Source: Actinoplanes siamensis (GTDB lineage Bacteria; Actinomycetota; Actinomycetes; Mycobacteriales; Micromonosporaceae). Taken from it: a stretch of 64,000 nt of DNA. Shown here in pieces: positions 1-7,357 of the stretch. The position numbers were made by a program, and so were the translations under genes. Location: contig NZ_BOMW01000024.1 in the NCBI RefSeq assembly GCF_016862395.1, forward strand, positions 1-64,000, read 5' to 3'. The notes beneath the pieces were generated by a model that was given only the letters and a program-made list of their open reading frames with translations, searched no databases and was not told the DNA's origin. Positions within the stretch are counted from its first letter, which is position 1. Each line of letters starts with the position of its first letter.

Positions 1-1
1 A

Positions 2-292
2 CTCCGAGAACACAGCCTGGCACAGGTTCTCCAGCTGGCGTGGCAGGCCGTCGAAGGAGCCCGGAACGTCATCAAATGGAATGGTGTCAGAACGAGAACC
101 TACTGGGCGACCGAATACGGCGTACGCCGCGTCGAGCACTACACGACCAGCAGCAACAGCGACGTCACCGTCACCGTCACCGTCACCGCAGCAGTCAACG
201 ATTACCTGACAACCCCACCCTTGTCCGCCATCACCCGGACCCTGTTCGGGACCGTCCCCGCCATCGACGTGACCACAGTGCCCACCGCGTAA
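2..292 (+). CDS. C-terminal part of an unidentified protein (runs in from the left edge)
   Basis: An open frame enters from the left edge and ends at TAA, giving about 96 residues. I recognise no family. The fragment has a Trp- and Arg-rich start, then a VTVTVTVT stretch encoded by four perfect GTCACC hexamers (164-187), then a Pro/Thr-rich tail. The frame was preferred over the overlapping His/Arg-rich frame because its composition is more protein-like. The hexamer run could vary by slippage and would add or remove VT pairs without shifting the frame. Its start and function lie outside the window. Confidence 0.45.
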   Translation, partial: LREHSLAQVLQLAWQAVEGARNVIKWNGVRTRTYWATEYGVRRVEHYTTSSNSDVTVTVTVTAAVNDYLTTPPLSAITRTLFGTVPAIDVTTVPTA

Positions 293-700
293 CTCATCGA
301 CACACTCGCCGCCCGGCCGCTCGCGCGCACCGCTGAGCCGGGCGGTTCCACCGGCAACACGCAAGCGTGAGGTCAGGGACAGGCGCGGCGCACGGCGAAC
401 ACCGCAGACCGTCCAGCAGGGCGCAACGCTCGCCGACAAACACGTCCCTTGGCTGCCGAAAGGTTGCACGGGGCAGCGATGCCGAGCGCGTCTCTGAATC
501 CCGTAGCGTTGCGAAAGTGCCAGCGGCACCTTAATCCTGCGCACCGACGAGGAAGCCACGCATCATTGGCGTGACTGGGATCACATAATTAGCAAAGATC
601 CAGGCCAGAGGCCTGTGTGCACCTAGAAGTAAGCAGCCAAGCTGAATTCAATACTTACTTCTTCTTCAGCCTGGCCAAGCGAGATCGCCTGCGGCTATCA
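293..700. other. Gene-free stretch, lower GC toward its right end
   Basis: I see no convincing coding frame on either strand. From about 590 the base composition becomes clearly more AT-rich than the rest of the window, which fits an insertion boundary or a regulatory stretch ahead of the hairpin at 701-728. Confidence 0.4.
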
Positions 701-728
701 TGTCCCACATTGACACCAATGTGGGACA
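701..728. terminator. Perfect 12-bp hairpin with 4-nt loop
   Basis: TGTCCCACATTG (701-712) pairs perfectly with CAATGTGGGACA (717-728) around the loop ACAC. No T run follows. It sits 57 bp beyond the stop of the minus-strand VOC gene and could end that transcript, or it could be a recombination or protein site beside the tRNA-like block at 745-761. Confidence 0.5.
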
Positions 729-744
729 CGAATGCGACTTAAAA

Positions 745-761
745 GTGTCCGAGGGGGGACT
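745..761 (-). other. tRNA-Leu 3'-end-like block, possible att scar
   Basis: On the minus strand this reads AGTCCCCCCTCGGACAC, which from memory resembles the T-stem and acceptor end of actinobacterial tRNA-Leu genes. No tRNA body is present: the sequence before it has no matching acceptor, D or anticodon arms. Such fragments mark where integrases have recombined into a tRNA 3' end. The block lies at the edge of the scarred region, between a lower-GC spacer and a fused gene relic. Confidence 0.35.
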
Positions 762-784
762 CGAGCCCGTGTGCGTCGATGATG

Positions 785-1498
785 TCAGGACAGTACTTCC
801 GCAAGATCGGTAGCGGCCTCATGCGCGGCAGCAGCTCGTGTGGCTTCGTCCGCGCTCAACGCGACACGGTCAACACGGGTCAGCATCTCGACCGCCGTGG
901 CCGGATCGTTCAGGACCATCGCAACCTCAGCGCGGTAGACGAGCACCTCCACCAACGCGACCGGGTCGTCATCTGCCTCAGGATGGGCCAATGCACTGTC
1001 GAGAATCCGAGCTGCCTGCCGGGCGTCCCCTCTGGAGTCGGACTGCACGACGGCGTTCGCCATCGCCTTGCCCAGCCGTCCAGTCGGCGCCGGAGCAGGG
1101 GAGGCCGGGGCGTTCTGGAAGACGCGGATCCAATTGCCGCCCGGGTCGATGACGCTGAAGCCGCTGAGCCCGTCGGCGTTCTTCCGTGCCCGGGGCCGGG
1201 TCATCCGCGGCGTTCCGGAGACCAACACCTTGCCGTATGCGGCGCGCATTCCCGCCGCGAAAGCCCGGTACAGCTGCCCCGTGTCCGAGGTCAGCACAAT
1301 GCACGAGCCGTAGGACTGCGTCGGATCGAACCCCGCGATCTCGAAGAACTGCAGATTCAGATCTTCACGTTGCAGCCCCACGGCCGGGTTGGGCTTGCGC
1401 TGCTGGTAAGTGGTGTGGAAACCCAGCACCGCGTAAAAGGCGACGATGTCGTCGATCGACGGGCAGGGCAGCAGGGGAATGGTTACCTCGTTGGTCAT
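785..1498 (-). CDS. VOC (glyoxalase/bleomycin-resistance-like) protein with helical C-terminal extension
   Basis: Residues 1-135 look like a vicinal oxygen chelate fold: an early TIPLLPCPSIDD strand, FYAVLGF, a central FFEI strand and a late DPGGNWIRVF strand that is typical of glyoxalase-like proteins. About 100 Ala-rich residues follow that look like TPR-type helices (for example ARILDSALAHPEADDDPVALVEVLVYRAE, described here in part). The 237-aa length is well above the usual 120-140 for single VOC domains. The ATG at 1498 was chosen because upstream in-frame sequence belongs to a different family, adenosine deaminase. The substrate is unknown. The frame stays open into that relic, so a fused product cannot be excluded. 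Confidence 0.7.
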   Translation of the reverse strand: MTNEVTIPLLPCPSIDDIVAFYAVLGFHTTYQQRKPNPAVGLQREDLNLQFFEIAGFDPTQSYGSCIVLTSDTGQLYRAFAAGMRAAYGKVLVSGTPRMTRPRARKNADGLSGFSVIDPGGNWIRVFQNAPASPAPAPTGRLGKAMANAVVQSDSRGDARQAARILDSALAHPEADDDPVALVEVLVYRAEVAMVLNDPATAVEMLTRVDRVALSADEATRAAAAHEAATDLAEVLS

Positions 1499-1876
1499 CC
1501 ACACTTCGTAGCCGTCGTGAAGGGGCGCGCGCCCATGAAAATGGCCGATCGTCGGCCACGGGCAACCGAACGGCCGAGCGCGGCACGAGGACATCTTGAG
1601 ATAGTTGTCGATCTCGGTCAGCACCGCGGCCTTGCCTGGACCGTCGAGGAACGAGTACCGCACGGCCTGGCGTGCCAGCTCGGCGACACCGTGCTCGTCC
1701 AGACCGAGCAGGTCTGCGGCCACCTGGTACTCCCGATTCAGGGTGGTGGAGAACATGGGCGGGTCGTCGGAGTTGATGGTGACCGGCACGCCCGCGGCCA
1801 CCAACCGCGGCAGCGGCCTCAACGCGGTGGCAGGGTGAGGGTCGGCCACCGGGGCGGCGGGCAGAAAGCCGGGCAC
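1499..1876 (-). pseudogene. Adenosine deaminase C-terminal fragment
   Basis: The frame carries the recognisable ADA C-terminal block: VPVTINSDDPPMF, TTLNREY, then ELARQAVRYSFL and a KAAVLTEIDNYL-like helix. The SDDP signature includes the metal-site aspartate. The N-terminal two thirds, including the HxH and catalytic Glu motifs, are absent, so it cannot be active alone. It is in frame with the VOC gene downstream and abuts a piece of an unrelated membrane protein upstream, which points to at least two deletion or recombination events. Confidence 0.65.
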
Positions 1877-2009
1877 CCAGCTGATGACCGGCGTACAGGT
1901 AGATCAGCGTCACGGCCAGCGGGATGGCAGCGGCCGCCAGCAGCGGCGTCCGGCCTACCCGTGCGGTCGCACCGGGCACCACGACATCGGCGGAAGCGGG
2001 GACAGTCAC
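1877..2009 (-). pseudogene. N-terminal stub of a membrane protein
   Basis: From a GTG at 2009 the frame gives about 45 residues with one good hydrophobic segment (LLAAAAIPLAVTLIYLYAG). It then loses protein character near 1876, where the adenosine deaminase fragment begins in another frame. I cannot name the family. It is best read as the 5' end of a gene whose remainder was deleted. Confidence 0.4.
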
Positions 2010-2386
2010 AGCCGCCCTGATCGGCGCCTCCGAATCCGGGATAATCGCAAACCAGTCGCCCGTGGGGAGTCATTCGGTAGCGGCCCGGCAAGGCGGAACC
2101 ATCGCCTGAACTCGCCCGGCGGCGGCCGCACTGACCATCACCACCGGACGGTACGGGGCGCCGTCACCTCGCTGAGTATTCGCCTTCGTGCCCACACCGC
2201 CCTGACAGCTCTGTGAGTCACCCCCGCTTACGAGCGGGGGTCGCCGGCGAGCCTGCTCATTCTGTGGAGGAGAAGCGGAGCCGAAGAGCACGACGCACGA
2301 GCATGGCGACGGTGCACGCGCGTGGCGGGCCGTCACCCCGCTGCCGGTACCGCACGGGCGGCCCGACGGTGGGTTCGTGGTGACGG
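2010..2386. other. Gene-free stretch with one hairpin
   Basis: No frame here looks like a real protein on either strand. The only clear structure is the 9-bp hairpin at 2220-2241. Confidence 0.4.
2220..2241 (-). terminator. 9-bp GC hairpin downstream of the GAF gene
   Basis: ACCCCCGCT (2220-2228) and AGCGGGGGT (2233-2241) form a perfect stem with the loop TACG. It is about 145 bp past the stop of the minus-strand GAF gene. No T tract follows, which is common for actinobacterial terminators. Confidence 0.45.
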
Positions 2387-3214
2387 TCAACGGTTGAGGT
2401 AGGTGGCCAGGCCACCGAGTTCCTCACTGGCGATGAACACCGAACGGACGTTGAGGATGGCCTCTTCGACGTGGGTGGTGCAGCCCCAGGCCGAGTCGCC
2501 CCACGAGTCGGCGATCTTGATCTCGGCCGGCGCGGTGCAGCCGGCGGTGCCGCCGAGCTGGCAGTGCTCAGGGTGCGGCATGGTGGCCTGCACAGCAGCC
2601 GCGGCTCGCATCTGGGCGGCGAGCTCGGCGGCGGCGGCGGCGCGTTGCTCGGCTTCGTCGCGCAACTGGCGTTCGGCGCGTACCGCCTTGATGGTGGCCA
2701 GGCGCAGCTCCAGGTGCTGCGCGACCTGGTCGGCGAGATGGCCGAGCACGGTCGTCTGCGCCTCGGTCAACTCCCGGGGCATGGCGTCGATCGCGGTAAC
2801 GGTGCCGAGGTGGTGCCCGTCGGCGGTGACGACCGGGGCGGCGGCGTAGAACCGCAGCCCCAGCTCGCCGCGTACCAACGGATGCTCGAAGGTGCGCGGA
2901 TCGGTGACCGCGTCGTTGACCACGTACGGGCCCTCGGCGCAGAACGCCGAAGCGCACAGTCCCGGTTCGGTGCCGACCTGCGTGACGCCATCGAGTCCCT
3001 TGACCGCGGCGAACCAGACCCGGTCGGCGTCGACGATGCTGACCGTGGCGATCGGGGTGCCGCACACCGCGGCGGCGGCCGCCGCGATGGTGTCGAACTG
3101 GCCGTCGGCGGGGGCGTCGAGGATCTCGTAACGGCGTACGGCAGCCAGCCGGGCCGAGTCGGTGAGGACGGTCCTGTCAGCGGTGATCGACACGGTGTGG
3201 TGCTCGCTTCCCAT
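2387..3214 (-). CDS. GAF-domain protein with coiled coil and Cys-rich C-terminal module
   Basis: The first 150 residues fit a GAF sensor domain (ARLAAVRRYEILDAP opening, VSIVDADRVWF, GLCASAFC, FYAAAPVVTADGHHLGT). An Ala/Glu/Arg-rich coiled coil of about 50 residues follows, then a compact module with Cys-His residues and the conserved-looking segment PAEIKIADSWGDSAWGC. No kinase or cyclase domain is attached, so it probably acts through protein partners. The ATG at 3214 avoids overlap with the recombinase relic. An ATG at 3265 is an alternative. It lies next to Tn3 debris. The ligand is unknown. Confidence 0.7.
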   Translation of the reverse strand: MGSEHHTVSITADRTVLTDSARLAAVRRYEILDAPADGQFDTIAAAAAAVCGTPIATVSIVDADRVWFAAVKGLDGVTQVGTEPGLCASAFCAEGPYVVNDAVTDPRTFEHPLVRGELGLRFYAAAPVVTADGHHLGTVTAIDAMPRELTEAQTTVLGHLADQVAQHLELRLATIKAVRAERQLRDEAEQRAAAAAELAAQMRAAAAVQATMPHPEHCQLGGTAGCTAPAEIKIADSWGDSAWGCTTHVEEAILNVRSVFIASEELGGLATYLNR

Positions 3215-3254
3215 GGGGGTGTTCAGGCCGGGGCGGCGTACGTGGTTGCGGCGG

Positions 3255-3548
3255 TCATGCCGCATCCGCTGTAGCTGTGGTGATGCTGGCGCGTTCGAGG
3301 ACTCGGTACACCGTCGGGCGCGACACCTCGAACAGCTTCCAGTTCGGCGATGGTGTGTTCGCCGCGGCGTGCAGCTTGAGCAGGTGCGCCTGCCGGGTCT
3401 TCGACAGTTTCGGGGCCCTGCCGGAGGACGCCCGGTCGAGGTAGATCTGATCAGCGGGCACGCCGAGGTCGAGCAGGATCTGCCGGTTGGCTTCCAGGTC
3501 CTGTTTGTCGGTGGAACAGCGGGCGTAGCCGATCAGCACGGCGGTCAT
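3255..3548 (-). pseudogene. Serine recombinase (Tn3-type resolvase) with internal deletion
   Basis: The product starts MTAVLIGYARCSTDKQDLEA with the catalytic Ser in YARCSTD, as in small resolvases. After YLDRASSGRA it jumps straight to the C-terminal DNA-binding end (APKLSKTRQAHLLKLHA, then an HTH with VSRPTVYRVLERA). About 100 residues of the catalytic core and dimer helix are missing, so 97 aa remain instead of the usual 185 or so. It is divergent from a tnpA stub at 3744 across a res-like spacer, the layout of Tn3-family transposons. Confidence 0.8.
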
Positions 3549-3743
3549 GCCGGTGAGCCTATCGGTAACGGATAGCCCCCCTCACCGGACAGATCACCGG
3601 ACACCTTGTGTGAGACAGGTCGCGCCGCTGGTCACCGCGGCACCGGGGTCAGCGGTCCGTTGGCGGTTCGGCCAACGGGCAAGATCATCTCTACCGCTGT
3701 ACCGATCTTCCTCAACCCTGGGTTACGGGCCGTTGGTCGATGC
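3549..3743. other. res-like intergenic region of a decayed Tn3-family element
   Basis: The spacer between the divergent resolvase relic and tnpA stub holds CCGGTGAG...CTCACCGG arms around an inner CTATC/GATAG pair. These are followed by the direct repeat TCACCGGACA at 3583-3592 and 3594-3603. In intact elements this is where resolvase subsites lie. I cannot define the subsites from sequence alone. Confidence 0.4.
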
Positions 3744-4292
3744 ATGCGTCGTGGCTGGGAATCTGAGGATCTGATCGCTTACTGGACGATCCTCACGATG
3801 TCTCGTTCGCGTCCTTTTCGGCGTCGCCCGGTGTGGGTCGGCTGAGGCGTTGCGGCGCTGCACTTTTGGGCCGGGTACCCGTCCCAGCGGCGGGTGGATC
3901 CGGGTGAGCAGGCCGCGGATGCGGTTGGTGATGCGGGTGACCTCGCCGGCGGGATCATCGTCGTAGCCGACCAGCACCTCCAGCTCGGCCAGGGTGTCGT
4001 CGGCGGCCTGCTCCAGCGGCGGCCTTACCTTGCGGAACACCCGCGAGACCGTCGCCTGTGAACACCCGAACAGCTCACCCGCGACGTCCTGAACGTTGTC
4101 GTGTCTGCGCAGGAACAAGGCCAGCACCACCGCCCGGTGCGGGCTCACAGCCTTGCGACGTCCTTTCCTCGGCTGCCAGTCACCCACAAGGGTGGACACC
4201 GCCAGAATCAGTGCCGCGAGTTGGTCCGCACGCATCCCGGTCATACGCTCACTACGCGGCGGCCGTCCACCGAGGTACTCCTGAGTCCACAC
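3723..4292 (-). pseudogene. Chimeric transposase: IS5-type HTH head joined to IS110 middle segment
   Basis: Residues 17-90 are like the N-terminal HTH of DDE_Tnp_4/IS5-type transposases (MTGMRADQLAALI, SPHRAVVLALFLRRHDNVQ, FGCSQATVSRVFRKVRPPL). From about residue 95 the sequence becomes an IS110 segment (DTLAELEVLVGYDDD, then RITNRIRGLLTRIHPPL, VPGPKVQ), which normally sits in the middle of an IS110 transposase. The last 45 residues resemble neither. Neither the IS5 DDE core nor the IS110 DEDD and Tnp20 domains are complete. I infer a fusion of two IS remnants. Confidence 0.65.
3744..3797 (+). pseudogene. First codons of a Tn3-family transposase (tnpA)
   Basis: An ATG opens MRRGWESEDLIAYWTIL, which closely resembles the start of DUF4158-bearing Tn3 transposases (W-E-x-E-D-L-hydrophobic-x-x-W-T-L). 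The similarity stops after about 18 residues, where the minus-strand IS chimera begins. Its position opposite the resolvase relic supports a shared origin. Confidence 0.5.
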
Positions 4293-4387
4293 AACCCAGG
4301 CGAACCCTCGACGGACGGCCGCCGTTACGCATCGTCACCCTGACGCGGGACCGCGAGAAAAGCGACCACCGTGTTCTGAATAGAGCT

Positions 4388-4419
4388 CCGGGGGCTTGCC
4401 GGTAGAATCAAGCCCCCGG
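4388..4419 (-). terminator. 11-bp terminator hairpin of the inhibitor gene
   Basis: CCGGGGGCTTG (4388-4398) and CAAGCCCCCGG (4409-4419) form a perfect stem with a 10-nt loop, 24 bp past the stop of the minus-strand inhibitor gene. Confidence 0.7.
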
Positions 4420-4442
4420 GATCCAACTATTCGGACAGACCT

Positions 4443-4835
4443 TCACGGGATGCAGGCATAGTCGCTGCTTTGGAAGCTCGATATCGCGTCATTTAGATTA
4501 TGCGCCCCAAGATCCGGGATCTGACCGCCGTTCGCCGAAACGCAAACCCAGTCTCCACGATTGCCTTCCAGGCGGTGCGCCCGCACGGTCATGCTCGTGT
4601 TGTTGATGATCGACGAGGCCTCCTCGTCCAAGCCCGTGAATTTGAGCCACTGCTCGGTCTCGCCCCTGTTCCAACTCCACAGCCGGCCCTCGAAATTGAT
4701 GTCCTTGTAGAAACATATATTGCCGGCCGGGCAGGGCTGGCCGGCGGGCGCTGTCGGTGACGCGACGGCAGACGAGACAGGCGCGAACAACACACCGCCG
4801 ATGAGAGCAACAATTACTGCGGTCTTCTTCAGCAT
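4443..4835 (-). CDS. Secreted peptidase-inhibitor family I36-like protein
   Basis: This is a 130-aa protein with a clear Sec signal peptide (MLKKTAVIVALIGGVLFAP, cleavage near AVAS). The mature domain carries CPAGNICFYKDINFEGRLW, an I36/beta-gamma-crystallin-like pattern seen in Streptomyces metalloprotease inhibitors, with paired cysteines (PCPAGNICFY, DWVCVSA, DYACIP). The start at 4835 is supported by GGAG 8-9 nt upstream. It is probably exported and may inhibit a protease or play a structural role. It sits alone between IS remnants and has its own terminator. Confidence 0.8.
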   Translation of the reverse strand: MLKKTAVIVALIGGVLFAPVSSAVASPTAPAGQPCPAGNICFYKDINFEGRLWSWNRGETEQWLKFTGLDEEASSIINNTSMTVRAHRLEGNRGDWVCVSANGGQIPDLGAHNLNDAISSFQSSDYACIP

Positions 4836-5375
4836 GGTTTTCTCCTGTTCTCTTTCGATTGATTCAGCGAGTTTCCGCCACACAGGGGAGCCGCAGCGGT
4901 GCCGGGACAACAGCCGCGTTCGTTTTTCGGATCGACGTAAGAATCTGACCGTATTCTTAGTTTTCCTGGTAACCGTTCAGTGTGCCGGACGCCGCCATCC
5001 CCCATACAGAACCGGGCACGAAGCAATCTTGGGATAGCGAGCTGTCTCAGCCCGGCGATCGACCAGAACGGCTCACGGGAAACTCTCTCGACAGGTGAGG
5101 AGGTGGATGATACGCCCGGAGCAGACATCGACCGGATACATTGCGGCTGTCGACACAGCCTCGGCCGACACGGCGACCTGAACGGCACCGGCCCCGTTGT
5201 CGTACCGGATCCTGGCGTTGGACCACACCGCTGAGTCCGGCATAGAAGCGGAACCCGCAAAAGTTGACGGTACTCCGGCCGGGCACCCGAGGTGAGCTCT
5301 TTGCTCGTTATCCGCCGGTCGCCGCGGCCAGGGTCTTTTCGTGTTCAGGCAAGGGTGCCCTGAGCTGCTGCTATA
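4836..5375. other. Long stretch without a recognisable gene
   Basis: Several overlapping frames exist, none recognisable. One minus-strand frame ending near 5073 (with AVWSNARIRYDNGAGAVQV) has fairly natural composition and might be a relic of a secreted protein, but it has no convincing start. Confidence 0.35.
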
Positions 5376-5394
5376 CGGGGGTGTCACTATAAGT
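5376..5394. repeat. 19-nt motif, copy 1 (second copy at 34846)
   Basis: CGGGGGTGTCACTATAAGT matches the copy at 34846-34864 at 18 of 19 positions. Here it sits exactly where an IS1182 transposase frame is cut short, so it looks like the end of an element or a recombination junction. Confidence 0.5.
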
Positions 5395-5656
5395 CCTCCG
5401 ACAGCACGCTGAAGTCGAACCCCGGATCGTCCAGCTCCAGTCCGAGGCAGTACTTCCATTCGATCCGGGCCCGCACCGCCTCGCCGGCCTGCCGATCGGT
5501 CAGATCGCTGGCGAACTGCAACGCTGGCACCAGTGATAACTGTCCCGGCGACAACCCTGGCCGGCCCCGAGCCGCGAATGCCCTCCCCGCATCAACGATG
5601 ATCAACGTCCAAGGTGTTGAGCCTTTCCAGCGTGGCCGGGGGTGAAATGGGGCCAA
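5387..5656 (-). pseudogene. IS1182-family transposase N-terminal fragment
   Basis: The frame holds the N-terminal block of IS1182-type transposases: ARGRPGLSPGQLSLV, LQFASDLTDRQAGEAVRARI, EWKYCLGLELDDPGFDFSVLSE. It stops immediately after SE at the junction with the 19-nt motif. The DDE catalytic domain is missing, and the first 25 residues do not match the family, so both ends are damaged. Confidence 0.75.
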
Positions 5657-5717
5657 CGGCCGTCAAACGGGCCGGAAAGCTCTGGCCCCGAAGTCACGGT
5701 ATAGCGATCATGTCAGC

Positions 5718-6128
5718 GTGAAGCAGTACCGGAACCTTGATGACCCGCTCGACGGTGCCGACGTTGTACTTATCGGCCTGTTCTCGGCCAAGGAGAAGCG
5801 GTACGAGGTCAGGCTCGACGAGCTTGCCGCCCTCGCCGAAGCCCGTGGTAGCCGGGTGGTGGGCCGATACGTTCAACGCCGCGGCGCCTCCGACCGGTGG
5901 AACGAGCGACCCGGCGGAGCGGGTCGGATGTCTCAACCCTTCTCCCGGCGGACGCTGCTGACGAACGGCAAGGTCCGCGAGATCGCTGAGGCGTGCCGGA
6001 AGTCAGACGTCAACGCCGCGATCTTTGTGAACACCTTGACGCACATCCAGCGCACCGTGTTGGCCGACATGCTTGGCTGCCTCGTATTCACCGGCGATGA
6101 TCTCGCCGCCCACGGTGAGACCGGGTAG
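5718..6128 (+). CDS. Stand-alone HflX N-terminal-domain-like protein
   Basis: This 136-aa protein resembles the N-terminal, nucleotide- and ribosome-associated domain of HflX GTPases: DVVLIGLFSAKEKRYEV, LDELAALAEARGSRVVGRYVQRR, a KVREIAEACR helix and AIFVNTLTHIQRTVLADMLG. No GTPase domain (Walker A, DxxG) is attached, and the protein ends soon after the domain. Short HflX-like proteins of this kind occur in actinomycetes. A GTG start is used. It is followed 100 bp later by a regulator-like gene. The role is unknown. Confidence 0.65.
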   Translation: MKQYRNLDDPLDGADVVLIGLFSAKEKRYEVRLDELAALAEARGSRVVGRYVQRRGASDRWNERPGGAGRMSQPFSRRTLLTNGKVREIAEACRKSDVNAAIFVNTLTHIQRTVLADMLGCLVFTGDDLAAHGETG

Positions 6129-6229
6129 CAGCGGGGCCGGCGGCGGGAGCGTCTCGAGCGCTGCCTGCGGAAGCGTTCGGCGAGTGGTACAGGTTCGGCT
6201 GGGCAAAGAGATCTGGCGGGTAGGACGAC

Positions 6230-7357
6230 ATGGTGCGGTTCCCGCGGGGGCAAGGTGGACGGTGCACCGCTGACGGTTTACACATCCCCGGTGCCATGCT
6301 GGGATTGGCCGCACGACCGTGGGAAGCGACCGAGCGAGCCGCAGCCGGGAGGGAGACCGCCCCCGTGGACCGTCGAGGATTCCTCCGTAGCACCGTTGCC
6401 ACCAGCACGGCCGGACTCCTCGCCGGGGTTCTGGCCGACACCGACGCCGCCCTCGCGTACGACGGCGAGGTGGATCTGACCTCGCTGCAGACCACCGTCG
6501 AAAAGATCAGCCGCGGCTACAACGGCCAGCCGCCGGAGGACGTCCTGAGCCAGCTCGTCGACGAGTTGGCCGGCGCCGGGCCGCTGATGAGGCTGCACCA
6601 CCCGCGTCAGGACAGACTCGACCTGGCCCGGGCGATTGGGCAGCTCGGCGGGATGGCCGCGATCGTGCTGCACGACATGGGCCGCAGCCGCGACGCGCTG
6701 GCCTGCTTCACCACCGCCGAGAAAGCCGCCAAGCAGGCCGGCGACCGCAGTCTGCGCGCCTGGGTGCTGGCGCGCAAGGCAATGGTGCCGCTCAACTGGG
6801 GCGCCCCCTTGGTCGCCGCCCGCATTGCCGGGCAGGCCCGACAGGCAGCCGGCCGGGCCGACACCGCCGCGGCCGCGGCCGCGCTCGCAGCCTCGGTCGC
6901 GGCGCGAGCCCATGCGATCGCCGGCGCCACCAAGGACGCGAACAACGCGCTGCAGCACGCAGACCGGATCGCGGGCAAGCTGTCGGTCGCGGAGAGTGCG
7001 GACACATGGCTTGGGTACGGCCTGCAGAAGCACTTCGTGCACCGGTCACAGGCCCTGACCCACCTGAAGGCCAGCACGCTCGCCGCGAAGAGCCAAGAGG
7101 CTGGCCTGGCCCTGTCCAGCGAGACCGGCATGACACGCACACTGCTGCTCCTGGACGGTGCGATGTGCGTCCGCCACGACGGCGACCCTGCCGGAGGGTG
7201 TCAGGCCGCCGTCGACGCGCTTACGAGACGACCCGGCAGCTACCGGGCCGGCCTGGTTCGACAGCGCGCGGCCGAGCTGTACGCCAGCGTGCCCGCCAGC
7301 GACCGGAACCTCGCTGAAGCACAGCGCCTCGCTGACCTGCTTGCTGAAGCTGCATGA
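6230..7357 (+). CDS. TPR-type regulator lacking its N-terminal HTH
   Basis: Residues 45-375 look like the C-terminal half of actinobacterial XRE regulators: a VDRRGFLRS motif followed by a hydrophobic segment and a long array of Ala/Leu-rich TPR-like helices (for example MGRSRDALACFTTAEKAAKQ). The usual N-terminal helix-turn-helix is absent. A TAG two codons before the ATG at 6230 closes the frame, so the HTH is not simply mis-started. The first 45 residues look like non-native sequence. An inner ATG at 6296 or a GTG before DRRGFL may be the real start. The protein may be a decayed regulator or an adaptor. Confidence 0.6.
   Translation: MVRFPRGQGGRCTADGLHIPGAMLGLAARPWEATERAAAGRETAPVDRRGFLRSTVATSTAGLLAGVLADTDAALAYDGEVDLTSLQTTVEKISRGYNGQPPEDVLSQLVDELAGAGPLMRLHHPRQDRLDLARAIGQLGGMAAIVLHDMGRSRDALACFTTAEKAAKQAGDRSLRAWVLARKAMVPLNWGAPLVAARIAGQARQAAGRADTAAAAAALAASVAARAHAIAGATKDANNALQHADRIAGKLSVAESADTWLGYGLQKHFVHRSQALTHLKASTLAAKSQEAGLALSSETGMTRTLLLLDGAMCVRHDGDPAGGCQAAVDALTRRPGSYRAGLVRQRAAELYASVPASDRNLAEAQRLADLLAEAA

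Noticed and set aside
164..187. Four GTCACC hexamers as a regulatory array
   Set aside because: They fall within a natural reading frame as VT repeats, so a coding origin is enough.
779..2020. 413-codon plus-strand frame over the VOC/ADA region
   Set aside because: Antisense shadow; the minus strand carries the recognisable VOC and adenosine deaminase segments.
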